IMG/VR virus record: IMGVR_UViG_3300046168_000082
Location: 1-64,000 of that record
Direction: 5' to 3' (one strand)
Source: a virus
DNA: 64,000 nucleotides
A program made the translations under genes and the position numbers. The notes under the pieces were generated by a model that saw nothing but the letters and a program-made list of their open reading frames with translations, did no database searches and was not told where the DNA came from. Within the stretch, counting starts at the first letter, position 1. Each line of letters begins with the position of its first letter. Shown here one piece after another: positions 45,671-53,141 of the stretch.

Positions 45671-45721
45671 TTAAAGGCTATGTAAGAAGAGGGCTAGAGA
45701 TAGACAAGCGATCAAGATCAT
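45671..45721 (-). CDS. membrane micropeptide (16 aa) with strong SD
   Basis: AAGGAGG 4-5 nt before ATG 45721, product MILIACLSLALFLHSL, a single short hydrophobic helix. It follows the 45738 gene within the same minus transcript. The SD is the best evidence. Confidence 0.35.
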   Translation of the reverse strand: MILIACLSLALFLHSL

Positions 45722-45737
45722 ATAGCCTCCTTGTACT

Positions 45738-45908
45738 TTACGCATTTGTTTCTCCCTCTGTTACGATTTGAAAATGTGGATTGTTTCGTTTTATTTGTTT
45801 TGCAATTTGCAAGGCTTTTGCTTGTGATTTTGCGTTGTCTATTAGTTCCCCAAAAAGGCGAATGTCAAACCAATTTGAAAAGTTAGGGTTTCGTAGTATT
45901 TTAATCAT
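45738..45908 (-). CDS. small basic protein (56 aa)
   Basis: ATG 45908 has AAGGAAAGG upstream. IKILRNPNFSNWFDIRLFGE then a helical AQALQIAKQIKRNNP-like region. Unknown. Confidence 0.5.
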   Translation of the reverse strand: MIKILRNPNFSNWFDIRLFGELIDNAKSQAKALQIAKQIKRNNPHFQIVTEGETNA

Positions 45909-45944
45909 TTCTTTTTTACCTTTCCTTGTGTGTTGTGTCAAGAC

Positions 45945-46157
45945 TTACCTTTTAAAGTAAGCCTTGACTTGATCGGCAGTTGCCTTGATTAGGTCAGAGA
46001 TAAAAACCTCTGACTCGAAAAGATGATTTTGCGCATGATGCTTGATCGTTGCGATCCGTTGAGATCCGACTCTGTCGATAGACACGAGACGAACAACTTT
46101 ATTATTAACCTTTGAGTGGTAAAGGCTTCCGACTTTTAATCCTTTAGTAATGTTCAT
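45945..46157 (-). CDS. small SH3-like basic protein (70 aa)
   Basis: GLKVGSLYHSKVNNKVVRLV and RVGSQRIATIKHHAQNHLFE read as a small beta barrel, then a helix ADQVKAYFKR. First gene of the minus unit with a leaderless promoter. Unknown role. Confidence 0.55.
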   Translation of the reverse strand: MNITKGLKVGSLYHSKVNNKVVRLVSIDRVGSQRIATIKHHAQNHLFESEVFISDLIKATADQVKAYFKR

Positions 46158-46163
46158 ATATAC

Positions 46164-46192
46164 AAACTAAACAAAAAAGAGCTTCACGTCAA
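46164..46192 (-). promoter_or_regulatory. leaderless-type promoter (minus strand)
   Basis: On minus: TTGACG, 17 nt, TAGTTT, 6 nt to ATG 46157. Confidence 0.75.
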
Positions 46193-46366
46193 ACTAATTC
46201 AAAAAAAAAACTATTATTTTTATTTTTAAAAATTTAAGGATGTCCCCCGTTTTTTGAATTTTTTACAGATTAAGCTTGACAGATTTGGCGGGGGGGTGGT
46301 TTTTCTCAAAAAATCAAAGCTTCGATCTTTTGTGAATAACATTTTTCAAAAAAAAATCGGCGACAC

Positions 46367-46395
46367 TTGAATTTTAATTGTGTATCATATAGTAT
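46367..46395 (+). promoter_or_regulatory. promoter of phoH-like gene
   Basis: TTGAAT, 17 nt, TAGTAT, 13 nt before ATG 46409; a GTGTA motif (46380-46384) lies in the spacer as in other late-module units. Confidence 0.5.
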
Positions 46396-46408
46396 ATCTT
46401 TGATAGAC

Positions 46409-47134
46409 ATGCCAAGACGCAAAAAATCTGAAATAGAAGACGATCAAGAAATAGAAAAAATCATGAGCTCCATGTCTAAGACAAAAGTGAAGCTCAAAAA
46501 AATAGATTTTTCTGATAAACAACAAGAGTTGTTGAAGTTAATATTTGACAGAGATACTAAGATAATTTTTATAAACGGTCCTGCTGGAACAAGTAAAACG
46601 TTTATGGCTATTTACGGTGCTCTTCAATTATTTAATATGAATAATAACTATAGTATTAGTTATGTGCGAACAATCATTGAAAGTGCTGACAGGGGCATGG
46701 GCGCATTACCAGGAAATGTTGATGAGAAATTTTGCCCATTTATGATGCCGCTTAATGATAAACTATACGAATTGATACCAATATCGACAGCAAAAAATTT
46801 GGTTGACAAAGGCGTGATAACAGCTATGCCTATTAATTATTTACGCGGAGCGAGTTTAAACGATCAAATTGTAATAGCTGATGAAGCTCAAAACTTTAGC
46901 TTAAAAGAGCTAGTAACCCTAATCACAAGAATAGGAGAGAACACGAAAATGTTTATTTGTGGAGATATTATGCAGAGCGATATAAACGGAAAAAGCGGAT
47001 TATGTCCAATTAAAGAACTTTTTGACGAAGAAAATTCTAAAAGGCAAGGGATACACACTTTTGACTTTGATCATAAAGATATAAAGAGAAGCGAAATATT
47101 AAAATATATAGTTAAAAAATTAGAAGAATTATAA
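46409..47134 (+). CDS. phoH: PhoH-like ATPase
   Basis: 241 aa. Walker A IIFINGPAGTSKTFMAIYGA near residue 55 (usual GPAGTGKT), Walker B IVIADEAQNFSLKEL, then ITRIGENTKMFICGDIMQSD, all characteristic of PhoH, an ATP-binding protein frequent in marine phages. The N-terminal 45 residues are charged. Exact role in phage infection is unsettled (RNA or phosphate metabolism proposed). Opens the late module. ATG 46409 preferred over an upstream TTG at 46367. Confidence 0.88.
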   Translation: MPRRKKSEIEDDQEIEKIMSSMSKTKVKLKKIDFSDKQQELLKLIFDRDTKIIFINGPAGTSKTFMAIYGALQLFNMNNNYSISYVRTIIESADRGMGALPGNVDEKFCPFMMPLNDKLYELIPISTAKNLVDKGVITAMPINYLRGASLNDQIVIADEAQNFSLKELVTLITRIGENTKMFICGDIMQSDINGKSGLCPIKELFDEENSKRQGIHTFDFDHKDIKRSEILKYIVKKLEEL

Positions 47135-47149
47135 AGTGTATATAAATAC

Positions 47150-47344
47150 ATGCAAGAAGGAGATTATATATACTTTAATCACAATAATACAAAAAAATCA
47201 GGGAAAATAGCTAAAATTTTTACTCAAATTGGTTTTGAGGATCATGGCGAAAAAATGGTGGTAATTTTAGTTGATAATTCGAATGGCTTATTTAACGAAG
47301 AGTCTAGTTTAATTTTAAAACTTAAAGACCTGCAAGTTATGTGA
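47150..47344 (+). CDS. small hypothetical protein (64 aa)
   Basis: ATG 47150, preceded by GTGTATATAAATAC. MQEGDYIYFNHNNTKKSGKI then VVILVDNSNGLFNEESSLIL, an SH3-like beta pattern. Unknown. Confidence 0.5.
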   Translation: MQEGDYIYFNHNNTKKSGKIAKIFTQIGFEDHGEKMVVILVDNSNGLFNEESSLILKLKDLQVM

Positions 47345-47389
47345 GCATTTAAATTGAAAAAATCCTGTGTATTATTAGTATAAATACAT

Positions 47390-47614
47390 ATGGAGTTGAT
47401 CATATCTGCATTTATAGGAGCGTTGTCTGCAATTATTGTCGCGATTTTAAATAAAAAAAAGAGCGATAGTAATAAAGATAAAATCGTGCAACAAATAATT
47501 GAACAATTAAACATTAACCACAACAATGTTTATGTTGTCGATTCTACAAAAAAACAAGAAATTAAATATAAATCAGAAGGCTCGCAAAATAAATCTTTAA
47601 TTATACTAAAATAA
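47390..47614 (+). CDS. small membrane-anchored protein (74 aa)
   Basis: N-terminal membrane helix (MELIISAFIGALSAIIVAIL) followed by a Lys/Asn-rich cytoplasmic-type tail. Preceded by GTGTA and TAGTATAAATA. A holin-like or anchor role is possible; one helix only. Confidence 0.5.
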   Translation: MELIISAFIGALSAIIVAILNKKKSDSNKDKIVQQIIEQLNINHNNVYVVDSTKKQEIKYKSEGSQNKSLIILK

Positions 47615-47615
47615 A

Positions 47616-47906
47616 ATGGCACATAAATACTGTAAATCATGTGGAAGCAAAAATGAATATCTTGGCGTAGAGCCAAAATTTTGCAGTCATTGTGGAGCCC
47701 CGTTGGGTGCTTCATCAATAAAGAGAGTTGTTAAAAACTCAGAGGCTCAAGCTGGAAACTTTGAAAGCTTAGCTGAAGATGAAACTGATGTTAATTTTGT
47801 CCCCAATATATCAAAATTACAGTATGAAGTATCGCCATTCGAAAAAAGAACTTTCAAGGTGGAAGAACTATTTAATCTTGAAAGCGATGGCAAAAAAGAG
47901 GGGTAG
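47616..47906 (+). CDS. zinc-ribbon protein (96 aa)
   Basis: MAHKYCKSCGSKNEYLGVEP then KFCSHCGAPLG gives two CxxC knuckles, a zinc ribbon of the type in RNA polymerase or transcription-linked proteins. Acidic middle. It overlaps the start of the sigma-like gene, so it may assist late transcription (inference). Confidence 0.65.
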   Translation: MAHKYCKSCGSKNEYLGVEPKFCSHCGAPLGASSIKRVVKNSEAQAGNFESLAEDETDVNFVPNISKLQYEVSPFEKRTFKVEELFNLESDGKKEG

Positions 47907-48606
47907 GCCAAGAAAAATAAGATTCGAAGATAAGTACGAAACAATTCTAGAGCAAATAGCTAAAAGAAGAGGGCAGTGGTACTTAAAGGCAATAAATTGG
48001 ATTTCTTGGGACGATGTGGTGCAAATTATATTATCACACATCCATCAGAAATGGCACCTATGGGATCAGAAAAGATCTATTGAGCCATGGCTTAATAGAA
48101 TTATATCAAATCAAATCAAAAACTTATTAAGAAACCATTACAGTAACTTTATTAGACCTTGCACTTCTTGCCCTTTTAATTCTTCAGGAGCAATAGATAA
48201 TAACAATGAATCCGCAAATACTTGTTCTTGGACAAAAACAGGAAAGCAAGATGGCAGCTGTCCTTTATTTAAAAAATGGGAGCGCACAAAAAAATCTTCT
48301 TTTCACATTAACACAGCTTCTTGCATAGATAACTCAGAAGCGCTACATAAAAAGCATAAAGATTTTGATATTGATAATGCGACAAAAAAACTTAATGAGC
48401 ATATGAAAAATAATTTATCAGAAAAACATTATAAAATATATGAAATGATACATATTTATAATTTAGATATTCATAAAGCTGCTGAGAAACTTGGATATAA
48501 AAGCAATGAAAAAGGAAGAAATGCGGGATACAAACAAATAAAAAATTTTGAAAAAATGTTTAAAGCATTAGCTAAAAAAATAATTAATGAAAACGACATA
48601 ATATGA
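47887..48606 (+). CDS. sigma-70-like factor (region 2 + Cys-rich insert)
   Basis: 239 aa. Starts with an AT-hook-like KKRGRPRKIRFED. Residues about 30-85, ISWDDVVQIILSHIHQKWHL then IEPWLNRIISNQIKNLLRNH, resemble sigma region 2. A Cys-rich insert (CTSCPF, then CSWTK and CPLFKKW) could bind zinc. The end (YNLDIHKAAEKLGYKSNEKG) looks like a helix-turn-helix region 4. A probable phage late sigma, placed at the head of the structural module. ATG 47887 overlaps the zinc-ribbon gene. Confidence 0.62.
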   Translation: MAKKRGRPRKIRFEDKYETILEQIAKRRGQWYLKAINWISWDDVVQIILSHIHQKWHLWDQKRSIEPWLNRIISNQIKNLLRNHYSNFIRPCTSCPFNSSGAIDNNNESANTCSWTKTGKQDGSCPLFKKWERTKKSSFHINTASCIDNSEALHKKHKDFDIDNATKKLNEHMKNNLSEKHYKIYEMIHIYNLDIHKAAEKLGYKSNEKGRNAGYKQIKNFEKMFKALAKKIINENDII

Positions 48607-49652
48607 AACTAACAGAAGAACAACAAAACTTTATAAGAGAAAATTATATGTTAATATCTGATTTGATTGAATTAACGAGACAAGTATTTAATGACAATAC
48701 TCTTGACGGTAGAACAAAAGAAGGTCGAGCTGTAAGGAAATATCTTGTAGATAATAATCTAGAATATAAAACGACAGAAAAACAAAAAAAAGAAGATATA
48801 ACATTTTCTCAAGAACAAAAAGAATTTATTGTTCAATATGCGAAAGAAGGTATGAGTGCATATGAAATATCAAAAATTATATTCCCAGATATAAATATAA
48901 CAAATTTAACAAAAGAAGTAACAGAAGTAGCTAAATTTATAGAAGATATTGATCAGAAGCTTTTGCATCCTGACGAATCTGCAATAAACTCTCAGTATTT
49001 TGCGCCAAAATCTGTTTCGAGAGTAATTAAAAAAATTAATGATTATTGTCAAGAAGAACTTGACGAAAAGCAATTAAATCGTCAAGATTTAGACAACATA
49101 GAAAGCACAACGAAATTTTTGTCTGCACCTAGATTTATTCAAGTGATTAATACATATAGCGCCATGGATGATAGAAATTTATTTGAAGCTGAGTATATAA
49201 GATCTGTATGGGATAAACCAGACTTAACAAGTGATGAATTAAATTTGTACATTAATGTTTGTATGGATTATATTCATTTAAAAAATATTAGTAAAGCAAT
49301 AGATAAATTAAATCGTATGTTTGAAGAATGTGAAGATCAGAGAGACATGACTGTACGATTAGCTGAATTATTAAAAACAAAAAGCGAAGAATACAATCAA
49401 TGTGAAAAACGTCAAGAAACATTAATCGCGCGGTTAAATGGTGATAGAAAAGAGCGTATCAAGAATAGACATAAAGATAATGCATCTATACTATCACTTG
49501 TTAGAGTATTTCAAAATGAAACAGATAGAAAGCGTATGGTAGAAATGGCAGAAAAACAAAAATTACTTATTAATCAAGAAGCTGACGAATTAGAGAGAAT
49601 GGATGTTTGGAAAGCTCGAGTTTTAGGAATATCAAAAGATGAAGCTATCTAA
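48603..49652 (+). CDS. hypothetical DNA-binding-like protein upstream of terminase (349 aa)
   Basis: ATGA overlap with the sigma-like gene. Two N-terminal helix-turn-helix-like repeats (TEEQQNFIRENYMLISDLIE and SQEQKEFIVQYAKEGMSAYE), then long helices and a coiled-coil end. The position before the large terminase suggests a small-terminase or packaging role, but it is longer than typical small subunits. Confidence 0.5.
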   Translation: MKLTEEQQNFIRENYMLISDLIELTRQVFNDNTLDGRTKEGRAVRKYLVDNNLEYKTTEKQKKEDITFSQEQKEFIVQYAKEGMSAYEISKIIFPDINITNLTKEVTEVAKFIEDIDQKLLHPDESAINSQYFAPKSVSRVIKKINDYCQEELDEKQLNRQDLDNIESTTKFLSAPRFIQVINTYSAMDDRNLFEAEYIRSVWDKPDLTSDELNLYINVCMDYIHLKNISKAIDKLNRMFEECEDQRDMTVRLAELLKTKSEEYNQCEKRQETLIARLNGDRKERIKNRHKDNASILSLVRVFQNETDRKRMVEMAEKQKLLINQEADELERMDVWKARVLGISKDEAI

Positions 49653-50310
49653 ATTAGAAAAAATATCAAATGCTATAGGTGAGCGTTACTATACCATTCA
49701 GCTGATGTTAAATCTCTTCGAAGGTTTTGGCGGCAGTAATATTATTCAAGTTGGATGTCAAAAGCGGGACTTTGAATCTTTTCATTACGACTTATTCAAT
49801 ATACTTGCTGATTATGTTGATGACAAAAAACTACAATATGTCAATTATTCACTATACCATGATCATGATGATAATGCTAAGGCTATACAATCATTAATAT
49901 ATAAACAATATAATACAAAACAAATAAATATAAAAGATATATCAGAATATAAAGAATATAAACAAAATGATATAGATTTATTGATACTACATGATATAAA
50001 CTATCCAATGCAAAAATTAATACAGCAAGTAGATAGTAAATTAAATTATTTAGAAGCTAGAAATATATTAAACGGAATAGAAGAAAAAGAATTTGAGCAC
50101 CTATTTGGAGATGCAGTACATCCATGCAGGAAAACAATGCTTAATCAGCTAAAAACCTTTTCTAGCCGTCTTGCTCGCCGTGCAATCGTGGTTCTAGAAG
50201 GAAATGATTATCCTGGCGGCTCCCAAACTCTTCTTGCCAAGCGGCAATTGGAGAGGGAGGGATTTATTTGTTTATTAGATTTAAAACAGTCAGTGTGGAT
50301 TAAGCGTTGA
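49639..50310 (+). CDS. hypothetical protein, possible Rossmann/methyltransferase-like fold (223 aa)
   Basis: Overlaps the previous gene. LFEGFGGSNIIQVGCQKRDF could be a class I methyltransferase motif I (V-G-C), LILHDINYP a later strand and IVVLEGNDYPGGSQTLLAKR the end. The match is weak, so treat as unknown. Stop overlaps the TTG of the next gene. Confidence 0.4.
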   Translation: MKLSKLEKISNAIGERYYTIQLMLNLFEGFGGSNIIQVGCQKRDFESFHYDLFNILADYVDDKKLQYVNYSLYHDHDDNAKAIQSLIYKQYNTKQINIKDISEYKEYKQNDIDLLILHDINYPMQKLIQQVDSKLNYLEARNILNGIEEKEFEHLFGDAVHPCRKTMLNQLKTFSSRLARRAIVVLEGNDYPGGSQTLLAKRQLEREGFICLLDLKQSVWIKR

Positions 50311-51236
50311 GTATAACATGTAAAATATGCGGTTCAAAATTTAGAAGTGAGCGTTCTCTCCACACTCACATAAAAGCGCATGGAATTTTGCTAGCTGAAT
50401 ATTATACAACATATTATCCTAGATATAATTTATATACAGGTGAATTAATTCCTTTTAAAAATAAAGATCAATATTTTTCTACTTATTTTTCCAATAATGT
50501 TGAATTAGAAAAGTGGGCGGCTACAGCCGAGCGCGAACATGTTCAGCAAATATTACTAGATATGTTGAGCAAAAGAATAATTAGCAAAGATTTGCAATAC
50601 GCGCCTAATCATTTAGAATTAAAATTACTTGATTTACCAGAAATAGAAATATATAAAGTATTTTTTGGTTCATATAATGAAGCCTGTCGCAGGCTTCAGG
50701 TTGAACCTTTATTAAACAAAAGTGTAAAAAGTAAATTTTTAAAAGAAAATAAAAATTTAAATGACATTGAAATCTTGATTGATACTAGAGAGCAAAACCC
50801 ATTAAAGTTTCCAAATAGCAAATCTCACAAATTAGATTTTGGAGACTATACAGCAACAGGAGAATATTATAACAAGACCTACATTGACCGAAAAAGTGAA
50901 ACCGATTTTAAATCAACAATGACAGTAGGTTTTGATAGGTTCAAAAAAGAACTGCAGAGAACTGTAGATTTTGATTCTTTTTTATATATAGTTGTTGAGA
51001 GTTCAACAGAAAAAGTTATAAGAAACAATAGCTTTGGTCCTCACAAATCTAATTTAACTTTTGTATGGCATCAAATGAGAGTGTTATCTCATGAGTTTGC
51101 AAGAAGGTGTCAATTTGTTTTTTCTGGAGGAAGAAAAAGATCTGAGAATTTAATACCAATACTTTTAGATGCTGGTCCAGAGATGTGGCATTCAGACATA
51201 CAATATTACATTGATAAAAGAATTTTAAAAATATGA
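50307..51236 (+). CDS. C2H2 zinc-finger + ERCC4-type nuclease
   Basis: 309 aa, TTG start overlapping the previous TGA. Residues 5-25 form a C2H2 finger (CKICGSKFRSERSLHTHIKAH). From about residue 155 an ERCC4/XPF-type nuclease: IEILIDTREQNPLKF, LDFGDYTATG and TYIDRKSETDF match D-x-R-E-x-x-x-L, G-D-Y and the V/I-E/D-R-K-x-x-x-D active site. Such nucleases cut branched DNA. The location next to terminase suggests clearing branches before packaging, similar in role to T4 endonuclease VII (inference). Confidence 0.8.
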   Translation: MSITCKICGSKFRSERSLHTHIKAHGILLAEYYTTYYPRYNLYTGELIPFKNKDQYFSTYFSNNVELEKWAATAEREHVQQILLDMLSKRIISKDLQYAPNHLELKLLDLPEIEIYKVFFGSYNEACRRLQVEPLLNKSVKSKFLKENKNLNDIEILIDTREQNPLKFPNSKSHKLDFGDYTATGEYYNKTYIDRKSETDFKSTMTVGFDRFKKELQRTVDFDSFLYIVVESSTEKVIRNNSFGPHKSNLTFVWHQMRVLSHEFARRCQFVFSGGRKRSENLIPILLDAGPEMWHSDIQYYIDKRILKI

Positions 51237-53098
51237 CTTGGGAAAAAGGAAAACAAAAAAGACGAAGTACTAGTAAAGATATAAACGAAAGAATATCTAA
51301 GTTAGAAGGCTTCTTAGAAGAAAGAGAATCGAAAATTTTATTATATGAATTTTTACGAGAGAATGTTACTTTTAGTACAAACTTAATTGCTGGGGTAGAT
51401 TTATTCCCTTTTCAACATATGGCTATTAAATCGATGTTTGAAAGCGATTATTTTTTGGGAATATGGTCTCGTGGTATGTCAAAATCTTGGACCACAGGAA
51501 TCTTTGCATTTATGGACGCCATCATGAACCAAGGTGTGGAAATAGGTATTCTATCAAAATCTTTTCGACAAGCTAAAATGATTTTCAAAAAAATTGAAGA
51601 TATAGCAGCTAAACCAGAAGCGAAATACTTATCTCAATGCATTACAAGGGTATCTAAGCAAAATGACGAATGGGTCATGGAAATTGGAAGTAGCTCAATT
51701 AGGGCACTGCCTTTAGGCGACGGTTCAAAACTTCGGGGTTTTAGGTTTCATAGAATTATTATTGACGAGATGCTACTTATGCCAGAAAGGATTTATAATG
51801 AGGTTATTGTTCCCTTTCTATCTGTAGTGCAAAACCCAAAAGAAAGGGAAGATTTACATAATCTTGAAACCCAGTTAATTAAACAGGGCAAAATGAAAGA
51901 AGAAGACCGTTACGTTTGGCCAAACAATAAATTAATAATGTTGTCCTCTGCAAGTTACAAATTTGAATACTTGTATAAACTTTACGAAAACTTCGAAACC
52001 CTTATTAATAACGAAGGGAAGTCAAACACAAATGCATCTAGAGCTATAATGCATTTCTCATACGATTGCGCTCCAAAGCAATTGTATGACCAAAACCTTG
52101 TAGAACAGGCAAAGTCAACCATGAGTCAAAGCCAGTACGATAGAGAGTTTGGTGCAATATTTACAGATGACAGTTCTGGTTACTTTAAGATTTCAAAAAT
52201 GCAAGAATGTACCGTCGAAGAAGGTGTGAGCCCTTGCGTTGAAGTGAAAGGAGAAGTGGGAGCTGAGTACATGCTTTCGTTTGACCCAAGTTGGGCTGAA
52301 AGTGAAAGTTCTGATGATTTTGCTATGCAAATATTTAAATTAAATAAAGAGACTAAGCAAAGTACGCTTGTTCACGTATATGCAATGGCAGGTCAAAACC
52401 TTAAAAATCATATTAATTATTTTCATTATTTATTAACTAATTTTAATATTGTATCAATGGTAGGAGATTATAATGGAGGAGTACAATTTATAAATGCTGT
52501 TAAAGAAAGTTCATTATTTAAAGTTGCTAAAATACAAATTAATGTACTCGAAACTGAATTTGATGATTTAGAGAATTATCATAAATCTTTAAGATCAGCA
52601 AAAAGAGAGATGAACGCTGAAGGTATTCCTTGTGTGCTTAGAAAACCAACTTCAGACTGGATCAGAAGAGCTAATGAATTGTTGCAAGCTAACTTTGATC
52701 ATAAAAGAATATGGTTTGCCTCAAGAGCTATAGACGAATCATTTCAAAGCCAAAGAAAAAAGAAAATACCTATTCAAAAATTAAATTTTTTAAATTTTGC
52801 TGATGATGAAGAAAAACAAAGTGACGGTGCGAAAATGATAGACTTTGTGGAGCATCAACATGATATGATGGAATATACAAAAGGTCAATGCGCATTAATT
52901 GAAGTTAAATCTTCACCTCAAGGAACACAAACTTTTGACTTGCCTTTAAATTTAAAAAAGACGACTGGGCCCAGTAAAGCCAGAAAAGACTGCTATTCAG
53001 CACTAGTGCTTGGAAGCTGGATGATGAAAATTCATAACGACATTTACAACTTTAAGGATGAAACTGTTAATTCTTTTGTGCCAATGTTTATAAAGTAA
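51233..53098 (+). CDS. terL: terminase large subunit
   Basis: 621 aa. N-terminal ATPase: Q-motif-like FPFQHMAIK, Walker A variant GIWSRGMSKSWTTGIF near residue 80, Walker B RIIIDEMLLMPE. The C-terminal RNase-H-like nuclease has YMLSFDPSWAESESSDDFA (first metal Asp), then VSMVGDYNGG and a C-terminal acidic residue. The packaging motor that pumps DNA into the prohead through the portal encoded next. ATGA overlap with the ERCC4 gene. Confidence 0.92.
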   Translation: MTWEKGKQKRRSTSKDINERISKLEGFLEERESKILLYEFLRENVTFSTNLIAGVDLFPFQHMAIKSMFESDYFLGIWSRGMSKSWTTGIFAFMDAIMNQGVEIGILSKSFRQAKMIFKKIEDIAAKPEAKYLSQCITRVSKQNDEWVMEIGSSSIRALPLGDGSKLRGFRFHRIIIDEMLLMPERIYNEVIVPFLSVVQNPKEREDLHNLETQLIKQGKMKEEDRYVWPNNKLIMLSSASYKFEYLYKLYENFETLINNEGKSNTNASRAIMHFSYDCAPKQLYDQNLVEQAKSTMSQSQYDREFGAIFTDDSSGYFKISKMQECTVEEGVSPCVEVKGEVGAEYMLSFDPSWAESESSDDFAMQIFKLNKETKQSTLVHVYAMAGQNLKNHINYFHYLLTNFNIVSMVGDYNGGVQFINAVKESSLFKVAKIQINVLETEFDDLENYHKSLRSAKREMNAEGIPCVLRKPTSDWIRRANELLQANFDHKRIWFASRAIDESFQSQRKKKIPIQKLNFLNFADDEEKQSDGAKMIDFVEHQHDMMEYTKGQCALIEVKSSPQGTQTFDLPLNLKKTTGPSKARKDCYSALVLGSWMMKIHNDIYNFKDETVNSFVPMFIK

Positions 53099-53141
53099 CT
53101 TTAAAAGTGACTTTTTGACTTTTCGGTGTACTATATATGTA

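Noticed and set aside
47136-47150. T4-type late promoter TATAAATA before the 47150 and 47390 genes
   Set aside because: The octamer lies 1-3 nt before the ATGs, so a T4-type start would fall at or after the start codon; it is absent from the other late units, which share GTGTA instead.
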